Part shown: one piece after another, positions 53,655 to 62,839 of the stretch
Position numbering within the stretch: the stretch's first letter is position 1
Layout: each line of letters opens with the position of its first letter
DNA from: CAZOKZ01 sp964580585
GTDB lineage: Bacteria; Sumerlaeota; Sumerlaeia; SLMS01; JAHLLQ01
Reading direction: 5' to 3'
DNA: 64,000 bases
Assembly (NCBI GenBank): GCA_964580585.1
Contig: CAZOKZ010000014.1
Location: 7,247 to 71,246 of the forward strand
Translations under genes and position numbers: made by a program
Notes under the pieces: generated by a model
Database searches by the model: none
Seen by the model: the letters and a program-made list of their open reading frames with translations, nothing else
What the model was told of the DNA's origin: nothing

Positions 53655-55850
53655 TTGAAGTTTCCCTTTCTCGTTGCACTGGCGTTGTTTTTTTCAACCG
53701 GATGTTCCTACGCGAAAAGCACTGATGTCACGTTGGATAACGGCCAGATTCACGTCGAAATCGATACGGCGGGCGGTTTGCGTTTAACGTCTCTGCGTTC
53801 CGGTGGGGACGGAGACGAATTGTTGGCCGAAGCCGCCGTGCCGCTTTATCAAGTGTTGCTTGCGGGCAAGGGCGGTCAACAAACGATCAGTTCGCGCCAG
53901 GCAAGTAATGTACGCCTTCTGGAGGGGACGGGAACTCGGGCAAAAATCGCTTCTCAACACGTCGAACAACAATTACAGATTGAATGCAATATTGAACTCG
54001 ATGGAGACACGGTGCTTTTTGGTATGGATGTTCGCCGTCGAGATACTGCAGTTAAGGTTGGATTGATTCGATATCCTGGATATGGATTGCCGATCGATTC
54101 AGATAGCTCGCGTTTGTTGTTGCCCGTTGCGGATGGTACGATTGTTCGCCATCCCGTTACGCAATTTGAAAATGGCGAAGAGCGCGGTTGGGATTATCCC
54201 GGGCTTGCTTCTGTGCAAATGATGGCGGGATGGAATGACAATGGGGGAGTCGTGACGTGGACAGAAGATGCACGCGGTTTTTACAAGCGTGTTTCCGTGC
54301 GGCGTGCGGAGAATAGTATTATCCCGATATTCGAGCATATCACTTTGCAAGAGCAGGCGAACTTCTTTTCACTGCCATACCGTGTACGGGTAACGCCCTT
54401 TCAAGGCGATTGGCGCGATGCTGCAGATCTGTACCGAAAATGGGCAGAAAAACAGCCCTGGTGCTCCGTCCCTCTATCCGAACGAACGTTGCCTGAATCG
54501 ATTTCCAAACCGACGTTTTTCCTGGGAATCAATGCGCGTGAGGTGACCGCTGACGGTTCGCCGGTCAACAAGCTTGGAGACATTCCATCGCTTGCTGCAT
54601 CGTGGGGGAGTAACCTCTCGATGCCCGTGACCGTGATTGTGTTGGGCTGGGAGAAATACGGTGCCTGGATTACACCGGACTATTTTCCACCATTTGGTGG
54701 AGAAGAAGCCTACAGAACGATGTTGCAAGCGTTGCATCCAACTCATCAAGCGATGGCGTATCTTTCTGGCTTGCGGATTACGTTGGAAAAGTCAGCGCGT
54801 CCAGCTTCCGACCCATACACGATGACCTCGGCAATGGCGAAACAATTCGAGCCGATGGCAATTGTGGGTCGCGATGGAAATGTGATGAAATATGGGACGC
54901 CCGACGAAGCACAGGGAATTCATTATTGGCTTTGTCCCGCGGTTGACGCATCATGGAATCATTTGGAAGACGCATCAACTCGATTGGCAAAATTTGGAAT
55001 TGATATTATTCAAATCGATCAAATGCCAGGTGGAGGGTGTCCTGCTTGTTTTTCAACATCGCACAACCACCCGATAGCAGGTGGGACAACAACATATGAC
55101 AGTGTCTCGCAGCATTTGCGTGATTTAAAATCACGTATTCGTCAGGAAAATCCGCGTGCAGCGATTTCACTTGAATGTCCGGGTGAACTTTATATTCCTG
55201 ATGTCGATATTTTTCACACACGCGAATATATGCACGGGTTTTGGCCACGCGAACAAGCAGGTGAAGAAGCGGTTCCGTTGTTTAGTTATCTTTATCATGA
55301 CTATGCGATGGGTTATGGAGGCGATAGCGCGCCGTGGACGACAACGAATGAATATCTCGATTTAGCCATATTTGCTCAGGCGTTAAATCTGAATGCCGGA
55401 CGGTATCCTGGCTCCGCTGTTTGGATGAAAAGTATCGAATTCCCAAAGATTTTAGCGATACAGGCTAAATTTATGAAAGCTGCGGCCGATTTGTATGCAT
55501 CTCCGGCAGGGGAGTATTTGCAATCGGGACGCATGCGGAAAATTGATTTGGGATCGAATCAGATAGCGACTTTGAATTTGAAAGTGCTTGGGAAAAGCTT
55601 GGCTGTCGAGACACCAAAAGTACTTTCAAGCGCCTACCAGTTACCGGATGGGAGCTTTGGTGTTCTTGCAATTAATATTCAGAGCGAAAACAGTTCTGAC
55701 ATTTCGCTTCATTTACCCAGTGAGGTAACGGCTGATCAAGTTACAATCCAATGGCCGAAACAAGAACCATTAGTTCAATTAGCCGTGGGGAGCAATTATA
55801 CATTACCATCACGTTCCATTTTGTTTTATACAAGTGGGGGAGAAGAGTAA
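53655..55850 (+). CDS. Lipoprotein glycoside hydrolase-like protein (DUF6259-type)
   Basis: A 731-residue protein starting at TTG 53655, with GGAGGGG about nine bases upstream. The N-terminus KFPFLVALALFFSTGC is a lipoprotein signal with the lipidated Cys at the end. A beta-sandwich domain (about 25-260) precedes a TIM-barrel-like region (about 290-610), with GIDIIQIDQMPGGGCPAC and AAISLECPGELYIPDVD carrying acidic residues at strand ends, as in GH36/GH-D-type enzymes. A C-terminal beta domain follows. Being inside the exopolysaccharide locus, it may trim or release the polymer in the periplasm. The catalytic residues are not certain. Confidence 0.7.
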   Translation: MKFPFLVALALFFSTGCSYAKSTDVTLDNGQIHVEIDTAGGLRLTSLRSGGDGDELLAEAAVPLYQVLLAGKGGQQTISSRQASNVRLLEGTGTRAKIASQHVEQQLQIECNIELDGDTVLFGMDVRRRDTAVKVGLIRYPGYGLPIDSDSSRLLLPVADGTIVRHPVTQFENGEERGWDYPGLASVQMMAGWNDNGGVVTWTEDARGFYKRVSVRRAENSIIPIFEHITLQEQANFFSLPYRVRVTPFQGDWRDAADLYRKWAEKQPWCSVPLSERTLPESISKPTFFLGINAREVTADGSPVNKLGDIPSLAASWGSNLSMPVTVIVLGWEKYGAWITPDYFPPFGGEEAYRTMLQALHPTHQAMAYLSGLRITLEKSARPASDPYTMTSAMAKQFEPMAIVGRDGNVMKYGTPDEAQGIHYWLCPAVDASWNHLEDASTRLAKFGIDIIQIDQMPGGGCPACFSTSHNHPIAGGTTTYDSVSQHLRDLKSRIRQENPRAAISLECPGELYIPDVDIFHTREYMHGFWPREQAGEEAVPLFSYLYHDYAMGYGGDSAPWTTTNEYLDLAIFAQALNLNAGRYPGSAVWMKSIEFPKILAIQAKFMKAAADLYASPAGEYLQSGRMRKIDLGSNQIATLNLKVLGKSLAVETPKVLSSAYQLPDGSFGVLAINIQSENSSDISLHLPSEVTADQVTIQWPKQEPLVQLAVGSNYTLPSRSILFYTSGGEE

Positions 55851-57013
55851 TGGTAAAGGAAGAACTAAAAGCTACGGCTAAAGAGTCGGTTCGCGTCATA
55901 CGCGATTATCAACCAAACGATCGTGAAGCGGTAATGGAGATTATCGAACGCGTTTGGGGGAAAAATACACGCCAGGATCATCATATACTTTGGGAATGGA
56001 AACATATTCCTGAACAAAAACCAGAGTACGGCGATTTATCATCCAAAGTAATGACGCTGAATGACAAGGTTATCGGCTATACCGGAATCACTCCTTTTCG
56101 TATCAAACTTGGTGGGCGATGGCTTTGGGGTGGTGTTGGTCGAGATACTTTTAATGATGAGAATGCTCGGGGTACTGGAATTAAGTTAATGCGCACGATG
56201 CTTGAGCAAACTCAATTTTTGTTGGGTTCGGCAAATTTGCGTACATCGGAACTGTGGAAAAAAATATCGAAACAGAAAGAATCTGTAATCGATCATGTGG
56301 TAAAACGCGTTCATCCCATTGATCCTTCTGAACTGCTCAAAAAAAAGGAACTCGGATTTTTAGCGCCGTTTGTTCGTGTTTCATTGGGATTTGTTCGGCG
56401 GGTGGCACTTTTCTTAACTCCGAATCTCCCCAAAGGTTATACGTATCAATTGGTCGAAAAATTTCCGGCGGAAATAAGCGATTTCTGCATTGAGGTACAA
56501 AAAAGTTATTGGAACATGGTTTTGCGAGATAGCAAGTATTTGAATTGGCGTTACGTTGGTTGTCCCGTGAAAACCTACAAAATTCGGTTGTTAAAAAAAG
56601 AGAATCAGATCGTCGGTTATTGTGTAACGAAATTGGGACGGATTCATGGCCGCCGGGTACTTTTGGTATTGGAAATGCTGGCGATTCAAGACCGAGAAGC
56701 GAATTTTGGGCGAATGATTCGTGAAGTAATTCGCGAGGCAATTAAATTGAAGGTGAGCGATATTCAGGTCTTGGAATCCGGCTGCCCAGTTTTAGACAAG
56801 GTTTTGAATCGACATCTTTTTCTACAAAAACCAGAAGATCAGGTTGTAATGGCCTGGGTCAATTTCAAGCTTGGATTTAATGACACTGAACGTGATGAAA
56901 TATTCACGCTTTCAAATTGGTTTTTAGCGATGGGTGACGGAGATTTTGAATTTATTTTTTTTGATCAGAAACCTTCTCTTGATTACGCGGCCTTAGCCAC
57001 GTCACAGGGTTGA
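55850..57013 (+). CDS. GNAT-like acyltransferase of the exopolysaccharide locus
   Basis: A 387-residue protein; ATG 55850 overlaps the previous stop by one base (TAATG), with GGGGGAGAAG just upstream. The N-terminal RDYQPNDREAVMEIIERVWG and VIGYTGITPFRIKLGGRW match the first strands of a GNAT/mycothiol-synthase-like fold, with a second similar half (LNWRYVG, NQIVGYCVTKLG). Proteins of this type occur in exopolysaccharide clusters and are thought to acylate sugars or amino sugars. The acetyl-CoA loop is poorly conserved. Function is inferred mainly from context. Confidence 0.6.
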   Translation: MVKEELKATAKESVRVIRDYQPNDREAVMEIIERVWGKNTRQDHHILWEWKHIPEQKPEYGDLSSKVMTLNDKVIGYTGITPFRIKLGGRWLWGGVGRDTFNDENARGTGIKLMRTMLEQTQFLLGSANLRTSELWKKISKQKESVIDHVVKRVHPIDPSELLKKKELGFLAPFVRVSLGFVRRVALFLTPNLPKGYTYQLVEKFPAEISDFCIEVQKSYWNMVLRDSKYLNWRYVGCPVKTYKIRLLKKENQIVGYCVTKLGRIHGRRVLLVLEMLAIQDREANFGRMIREVIREAIKLKVSDIQVLESGCPVLDKVLNRHLFLQKPEDQVVMAWVNFKLGFNDTERDEIFTLSNWFLAMGDGDFEFIFFDQKPSLDYAALATSQG

Positions 57014-57030
57014 GTCGCGAAAGGAGTCTC

Positions 57031-58011
57031 ATGTTTCGTTTGTGTGTAACATTCTTGGCTGTATTACTGCTCGTCGGGTGCAGTTCGGGGTATATTTCAC
57101 CCCGCAGCATTGAAACGGACATTCATGTACGCGAAGTTCCGCTTCCTCCCCGTGTGTTACATCCGGGGGATAAACTTCAATTGGCGTTCATGACCGATAT
57201 TGCCAGAAATTCACGTGAAGAATATCGATTGGATAATCTGGACGAAATCGATATTAATGTACGTGACCGCATCGATTTGAGTGGTGTATTTGTTGTTGTT
57301 CCCGACGGTTGGCTTTATGCACCGCAGCTCAAACCGATTCGTGTTAAAAACATGACGATTCGAGAATTGCAGCAAACCTTGGCGGACGAATATGGCAAAA
57401 CATTAAATAACCCGCAGGTTCAAGTTGGGCTTCGGCGTTATAACCGAAACGTTGAAACATTTATTTCGGGACTTGCTCAGGCAAGTGATGCTGGTCCAAC
57501 ATTTGAAACCGACATCAATCGAGATGGGACGGCAATATTTCCTCTGATTGGAAAAGTTGAAATGGAGGGAATGACAGTTGCCGAAGCGACGGAAGCCTTG
57601 CTGAAACATTATAAAGAAGCCTTGCCTGCTATTCAGTTAACCGTGCGTTTGCTTGAGGGCCAAAACAGTTTGGTCACCGTTTTGGGCGAAGTCCAATCTC
57701 CGGTATCATTTCCCGTCTATTCATCGGTTTCTCTGGCGGAAGCCATTGGTGCTGCCGAAGGCTGGACACGCGAAGCGACGATTTCACATGTCATCGTTAT
57801 TCAACCTCGCGGAGATCGGTATCATGTTGCCCAATACGATTTGCAAGATCGGATTCTCGAAGCCTCCCAAGTCAAATTAGTTGGCGGAGATCTTGTGTAT
57901 GTTCCGCGTTCTGTTCCCGCAGATATTAATATCTTGGTGGATCAGTTGATACGCCGAAATATTCCGATAAATGCAAATCTTGGGTATAACTTCTCGCGGG
58001 TTGACAACTAA
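57031..58011 (+). CDS. Polysaccharide export outer-membrane lipoprotein (Wza-like)
   Basis: A 326-residue lipoprotein from ATG 57031, with AAAGGAG five bases upstream; a TTG at 57010 has no such site. The lipobox is LLVGC. The polysaccharide-export domain begins at VLHPGDKLQLAF and continues with DGWLYAPQLKPIRVKNMTI. One SLBB-like beta-grasp domain follows (VTVLGEVQSPVSFPV), and the C-terminus contains GGDLVYVPR. It would form the outer-membrane channel for the polymer, partnered by the co-polymerase encoded next. Confidence 0.88.
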   Translation: MFRLCVTFLAVLLLVGCSSGYISPRSIETDIHVREVPLPPRVLHPGDKLQLAFMTDIARNSREEYRLDNLDEIDINVRDRIDLSGVFVVVPDGWLYAPQLKPIRVKNMTIRELQQTLADEYGKTLNNPQVQVGLRRYNRNVETFISGLAQASDAGPTFETDINRDGTAIFPLIGKVEMEGMTVAEATEALLKHYKEALPAIQLTVRLLEGQNSLVTVLGEVQSPVSFPVYSSVSLAEAIGAAEGWTREATISHVIVIQPRGDRYHVAQYDLQDRILEASQVKLVGGDLVYVPRSVPADINILVDQLIRRNIPINANLGYNFSRVDN

Positions 58012-58047
58012 GAAAAATTTTCGATCACACTTGAGGTGAAGAATTTT

Positions 58048-60048
58048 ATGAACAGTTCGTTTGAAGATATCTTGAAGATTCTATTTCGGCGACGATACCA
58101 TGTGATCGTATTTTTCCTTTCTATGGTTTTTATACCAATGACACTGGCATACATTCTGCCGCCAAAATACAAGGCAGAAGCAAAGATTTATTTGCGCCCC
58201 GGTGCCTATAAAAAACCATTTATGCCAACCGAATCCAACTCGCGTATGTCCTTTATTCAAGTGAGTATGGAAGATGTAGGTAGCGAGGCTGAGGTTATAT
58301 TAATTCGTCCCATTCTTGAAAAAGTGGTTGATGAGACTGGATTGGCTCATGATGTCCCACCCACACCGGATGAGGGACTGAAGTATTATGTGTATTTTGC
58401 GAAGAAAAATTTCCAGAATTTCCTGATTCAAATTGGCTTGAAAAATTACATGTCTCCGCGCGAGGAAGCCATCGATCGTCTCTTGAATCAAGTGGAAGTC
58501 GATTTTGTCAAAAGAACAAATATTATTACGATTGAGTGGAGAAGTAGTGATCCGGCACTTGCACGCGACGTTGTTAATGGAATTGTAGATCATTACCTGG
58601 AATATCATATAAAAATTCACGGTAATCAAGACGCTCTTGACACTGTTGAATTAGAGATGAATCAAGCATATGAAAAACTTAGCAGCGAGGAAAACCGCCT
58701 TGTTGCATATAAGAAGTTACATTCTGTTTCTGATATTGAGCAAGAACGAAAAGATTTGTTGGAAAAGCTAACGCAGACACAACATAAATTGGATGTTTTC
58801 GAATCGTTGGATCCAGAACAGCTGGAGTCTGGTGACTGGAGTGATATTGAAGGAGACACTGGGTTTCTTGAAATGCGTAAACGGCTAATGGATTCTGAAT
58901 TAGACCGTATTGAATTAAACTCGCGATACGGAAAAGACGATCAGAATGTTATAGCGGTTGAAGAAGCGATCGTCGAAATCCGATCCTTAATGAAGAATCG
59001 CTTGAAGGTGATGATGAACTCCTGGCGTGAAGTAATTGTCAGGACTCAATCGCGTCTCTTGGAACTTGAAGAAGCTGAAGCAGAAATTGCTCAATACGAG
59101 CGAACGATTGAAGGATATAATTCCTTATATGATCTACACAGAGAGAAATATTATGAGCTTACTATCGAAAGTGCTATGCAAAAAGCCCAGATTACATCGC
59201 CGCGCCCAATTTCTTACTCTGATCTTCCGCCAGCACCTCACTTCCCCAAAAAAATGATTTTACTATTTGTTTGTTCGTTTTTGGGAATTGTGGGGGGCGT
59301 CTCGTGGGCATATGCTTGGGACAGATTTTCAAACCATGTGACTTCTGCGCAGGAAATAGAAGAAATATCAGGTTTGCCAGTTCATGCAACAATCCCTGAA
59401 TATAATTGGACTACACGCCGAAATTCAGTTAAAATAAATCAAGTATTGGCTTGGGACTGCGCCTCATTAATTCCCGTGCTGGAAAAAGAAGAATCAAAGT
59501 CAATTTTCCTTTTACCCGCTTCTCCAAAGGTCGGTTGTACTTTTTTCGCGCTCCCATTTGCAGCAAATCTTGCTTCTCATTTTGAGGAAAAAGTATTGTA
59601 TGTGTCTGTTCATAGTGCAGTAGCGAAAAATAAGAACAAGACATTTGGCTTATTAGAGTTAAGCAATAAATTAGAATCACTAGATGAACTTATCGTGCGT
59701 GATCAAGGTGATGTTTGTGATATTCTGTATTTAGCAATCAATGCATCGGATGCAAACATCTCAGTGAAGGTCCTCGAAAAAATGTTTTCGGTCTTGGCGG
59801 AAAGATACGATCGAGTTGTTTATGACATTGGAGCAACTCAAATGGGTGGATTTTATTATAATATACTGCGATTTGTCAAAACATCGTTTTTGGTTGTTGG
59901 GTATGACCGGACAAACTGCAACAGTCTAAGAGGAACGGCTGAGATGTTACGCGAATTAAAGGTTATTCCTAATGGTACTATATTAAGTCGGTTCACGAAT
60001 GAAATACCCGGCGTTGTGGAAAGAGGTGTGTTTAAAAATCCATGCTAG
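58048..60048 (+). CDS. Wzc/GNVR-type polysaccharide co-polymerase with degenerate kinase domain
   Basis: About 666 residues from ATG 58048, favoured because GAGGTG lies about nine bases upstream; a GTG at 58036 lacks one. A Wzz domain (TM about 20-40), a long coiled-coil periplasmic arm (about 190-370), a proline-rich GNVR tail (SDLPPAPHFPKK) and a second TM precede a BY-kinase-like domain. There the Walker A is ASPKVGCTFF (near 490) instead of GxGKS/T, and the Walker A' Asp is lost (LYVSVHSAV). Only the Walker B RVVYDIGA remains. No tyrosine cluster ends the protein. It probably controls chain length and export without kinase activity. Confidence 0.85.
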   Translation: MNSSFEDILKILFRRRYHVIVFFLSMVFIPMTLAYILPPKYKAEAKIYLRPGAYKKPFMPTESNSRMSFIQVSMEDVGSEAEVILIRPILEKVVDETGLAHDVPPTPDEGLKYYVYFAKKNFQNFLIQIGLKNYMSPREEAIDRLLNQVEVDFVKRTNIITIEWRSSDPALARDVVNGIVDHYLEYHIKIHGNQDALDTVELEMNQAYEKLSSEENRLVAYKKLHSVSDIEQERKDLLEKLTQTQHKLDVFESLDPEQLESGDWSDIEGDTGFLEMRKRLMDSELDRIELNSRYGKDDQNVIAVEEAIVEIRSLMKNRLKVMMNSWREVIVRTQSRLLELEEAEAEIAQYERTIEGYNSLYDLHREKYYELTIESAMQKAQITSPRPISYSDLPPAPHFPKKMILLFVCSFLGIVGGVSWAYAWDRFSNHVTSAQEIEEISGLPVHATIPEYNWTTRRNSVKINQVLAWDCASLIPVLEKEESKSIFLLPASPKVGCTFFALPFAANLASHFEEKVLYVSVHSAVAKNKNKTFGLLELSNKLESLDELIVRDQGDVCDILYLAINASDANISVKVLEKMFSVLAERYDRVVYDIGATQMGGFYYNILRFVKTSFLVVGYDRTNCNSLRGTAEMLRELKVIPNGTILSRFTNEIPGVVERGVFKNPC

Positions 60049-61598
60049 GATCACATCCACATAGTACATTGCGGAAAACATTCCGAAGCAATGAGCTTGG
60101 GTTGGCCGCGATACTGATCCCCATAATTGCAGGGGGTATGGGTGGAGCATTGGTACTATCATCGGCATATGGTGCCAAATGGTTTGTGATGATATTTCTT
60201 TCAATATGTGCTTTTTTCTCAATGCTCTATTTTAATGATTTAAGAGTTTTTGGCATGTGGTTGCTCGCATCCTGCATTCCTATTGTTTTTCAGTATCGGC
60301 TTCTAACACATGGTGACAAGGGACATGTTCTGGATCACTTTGGAGGAGCAGCAAATGAGCCAGTTGTTAGTCTGGTAGATTTTCCGATTATATTTATGTT
60401 AATATGTTTAGTTGTGGATTTAGCAAATAATCGCTTTAGAAAATTACCGCGCTGGTTGTTTTTGGACACACTGATTGTAGTATTTATGGTTTACTCTTCT
60501 TTCTCTTTATTGAACACAACAGAGCATGCTCTTTTCATTTTTGAAATGATTAGATACATCAAATATCTCGCCTTGTATTGGACATTAAGAATATTTCTGG
60601 CAAGCACTGATGAATATGCTTGGGGAGGGATTTTTGTCGTAAGCTTATTGACCTTGCCCCTTCAAGCCATGCTCTCTGGCCTCCAGTATTTTTTCTTTTT
60701 TCGGTTACCCATACCGGTGGGTGGAGTTTCAATGTCAGGTTTTGAGCTGGTAAATGGTGAACTTATTCAGCGTGTAACCGGGTTCGTAGGTCACTCAAAT
60801 ACTTTTGCGCATTATCTTCTCGTTCCGCTGTGTTTTTGTGTCACCTTATTCTTTGCAAAAATTTCGATTCGCGCAAAGATACTTGTAGTTCCTTTTTTTG
60901 TTTGTGGATTAATTCCGTTGGTATTAACATTTTCAAGAAGTGGATGGTTGACTTTTTGCATTTGCAGTGGAATAATAGGTCTCTTGGCGTTGCATACAAA
61001 ACGATTGAAATTATCGATCGTTGCTATGATAGTAGCCGCTGGTCTATTTGTAATAGGTGGCATAATGGTAACAGATGTGTGGGAAGTTATCATGGTGCGA
61101 ATATTTGAAGATTCTGGTAATGCATATGACTCGAGGTGGGATTTGGCGGGGTTAGCGTCGAGAGTAATTTTAGACTATCCTGTCTTTGGCGTCGGACTAA
61201 ATAGTTTTGAAGAGAATATGATAAAATATGATATCAACGGTATTCGTAATGTCATTGATCAACCCGTTCACAATGTGTTTCTGTTAATTGCCGCCGAAAC
61301 AGGTGTTCCCTCCCTTCTGATCTTTTTTGCACTATTACTAACATTGCTTTGCTACTGCAAAGTAATACTGAAACGGAATAGCGAATGGGACTATTTTATT
61401 GGTACAGTCGGGTTTAGTGTTATTATGGGTTTGGCATTTACCAATATGTTCGATCTTTCTTTAAGAAAAGAAGCCCTCCTTGGCATGTTGACACTTGTAG
61501 CAGCGTTTATTGTTACAAAATATGATGGTGTTACTTCTGAAAATATCGCCGAACGATCTTTTTGCCCCTTGGACGTGAATGAGGTGCAAGATCAATGA
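60042..61598 (+). CDS. O-antigen ligase/Wzy-like polymerase
   Basis: A 518-residue protein with about 12 membrane helices, overlapping the co-polymerase gene by seven bases. A long periplasmic loop contains FGVGLNSFEENMIKYD and QPVHNVFLLIAAETG, the Wzy_C signature with its conserved His. FSRSGWLTFCICSGIIGLLA is the typical preceding helix. It likely polymerises lipid-linked repeats or ligates the chain. It is strongly AT-rich compared with genes before 54 kb. Confidence 0.85.
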   Translation: MLGSHPHSTLRKTFRSNELGLAAILIPIIAGGMGGALVLSSAYGAKWFVMIFLSICAFFSMLYFNDLRVFGMWLLASCIPIVFQYRLLTHGDKGHVLDHFGGAANEPVVSLVDFPIIFMLICLVVDLANNRFRKLPRWLFLDTLIVVFMVYSSFSLLNTTEHALFIFEMIRYIKYLALYWTLRIFLASTDEYAWGGIFVVSLLTLPLQAMLSGLQYFFFFRLPIPVGGVSMSGFELVNGELIQRVTGFVGHSNTFAHYLLVPLCFCVTLFFAKISIRAKILVVPFFVCGLIPLVLTFSRSGWLTFCICSGIIGLLALHTKRLKLSIVAMIVAAGLFVIGGIMVTDVWEVIMVRIFEDSGNAYDSRWDLAGLASRVILDYPVFGVGLNSFEENMIKYDINGIRNVIDQPVHNVFLLIAAETGVPSLLIFFALLLTLLCYCKVILKRNSEWDYFIGTVGFSVIMGLAFTNMFDLSLRKEALLGMLTLVAAFIVTKYDGVTSENIAERSFCPLDVNEVQDQ

Positions 61599-62839
61599 TT
61601 GCATATATTATTCATACATTTCCTTTGTATTCATCGACGTTTATAGTCGATGAAATAGAAATTATGCGTGAATATGGAAAAAAAATTGTTCTGTTCTCAG
61701 TACAGAAACCCGGCGACAATGGATATCCATCGGAATATAAACAACACTATAATGAAACAAGTTACTTGTTTCCAATTTCTGTCCCCAAAATAATTTACCG
61801 GCATTTGGTGGCTTTTGCGAAAAAGCCGTTCTTGTGCGTTTCTACATTATTTTCGATTGCTGTTGACAAAAAATTGAGTGCAAAAAACAAGCTTCGAACT
61901 TTATTTCACTTTTGCGAAGCAATTTATATTTATCCAACTCTTAAAAGAACTAATGCGAAACATATACACGCACATTTTTTGTCCGGCAGCGCGTCAATAG
62001 CTTATTTCATCAATAAATTATACGGAAACACATACTCCTTGACCGCTCATGGTACAGATATCTTTGTTGAAAAAGTATTAATTAAAGAGAAGGTCGAAAG
62101 TGCTGTTCTCACGCGAGTTGGTACAAATTATAACAAGGAGTATCTGTACGATGAGTTTCAAATTCAAAAAACTGCGAACATTGTCGCTATCCCGTTTGGT
62201 ATAAGTATCGATGAAAAATATCTCAATCATTCTAAGAAAGAAAAGGTTGTTGGTGAACCATTCGAAATATTGAATGTCGGGCGCTTGGTATGGCAAAAAG
62301 GTCAAGATAGTTTAATATTAGCAATGGCAAAACTGCGTGACGAAGGTATTAATTGTTGTCTGAAAATTATTGGTGAAGGTGAAGAGAGAGATCATTTGGG
62401 AATGTTAATCCGAGATAACAATTTGGAAGATATCGTTAAACTTGAGGGGAAGAAAAACTCAGATGAAGTGACAAAATATTATTCTAAGGCAGACCTATTT
62501 GTGCTATCGAGTGTCAGTGAAGGGTTTGGTTTAGTTTTGCTTGAAGCGATGCGTGCAGGATTGCCTGTGGTTGCCCCTAGGATTAATGGGATTCCGGAAA
62601 TTGTACATGATCGTCATAATGGTCGTTTATTCGATAAAGGGAATATTGAGGATCTTGTCAACGTAATACGAGAGTTAATTTGTAATCGAGCTGAGCGTGA
62701 TCAATTAAGTCGAAATGCTCAGAATAGTATAAGAAATTATGATAATAAAGTTGTAGTAAATAGATTCTCCAAAGAACTGGAGAACTCCTTGAACACTCAG
62801 CCCCAAAAGTCATTTCTATGTCATGAGGTGAGCCAATGA
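61595..62839 (+). CDS. GT4 family glycosyltransferase
   Basis: A 414-residue GT-B enzyme overlapping the previous stop as ATGA. The acceptor domain starts AYIIHTFPLYSSTFIVDEI and has HIHAHFLSGSAS. The donor domain has LNVGRLVWQKGQDSL and SSVSEGFGLVLLEAMRAGLP, the EX7E motif, followed by VVAPRINGIPEIV. It adds a sugar in exopolysaccharide synthesis; donor and acceptor are unknown. Confidence 0.9.
   Translation: MIAYIIHTFPLYSSTFIVDEIEIMREYGKKIVLFSVQKPGDNGYPSEYKQHYNETSYLFPISVPKIIYRHLVAFAKKPFLCVSTLFSIAVDKKLSAKNKLRTLFHFCEAIYIYPTLKRTNAKHIHAHFLSGSASIAYFINKLYGNTYSLTAHGTDIFVEKVLIKEKVESAVLTRVGTNYNKEYLYDEFQIQKTANIVAIPFGISIDEKYLNHSKKEKVVGEPFEILNVGRLVWQKGQDSLILAMAKLRDEGINCCLKIIGEGEERDHLGMLIRDNNLEDIVKLEGKKNSDEVTKYYSKADLFVLSSVSEGFGLVLLEAMRAGLPVVAPRINGIPEIVHDRHNGRLFDKGNIEDLVNVIRELICNRAERDQLSRNAQNSIRNYDNKVVVNRFSKELENSLNTQPQKSFLCHEVSQ

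Larger units (their letters stand above)
2931..53814. repeat. Dispersed 10-mer GGGGACGGAG, 20 exact copies
   Basis: Plus-strand copies start at 2931, 9845, 10127, 13062, 13085, 15402, 22466, 27346, 30236, 38904, 43338, 43521, 44458, 44788 and 53805. Minus-strand copies (seen as CTCCGTCCCC) start at 24785, 30743, 31155, 31896 and 44577. Chance expectation for one 10-mer on both strands of 64 kb is about 0.12. In genes it is read in three frames (Gly-Asp-Gly, Gly-Thr-Glu, Arg-Gly-Arg, or on the opposite strand Ser-Val-Pro), so the conservation is at DNA level. Near-copies with one change also occur (for example 4358, 12959, 22432, 26611, 30094). The span given covers the first to last exact copy, not a continuous feature. 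Confidence 0.85.

Noticed and set aside
4268..53814. Explaining GGGGACGGAG by Asp-Gly-Asp-Gly calcium-loop codons
   Set aside because: A few copies do code Gly-Asp-Gly, but others are read as Gly-Thr-Glu, Arg-Gly-Arg, Ser-Val-Pro or Leu-Arg-Pro, and one is intergenic, so a protein motif cannot be the cause.
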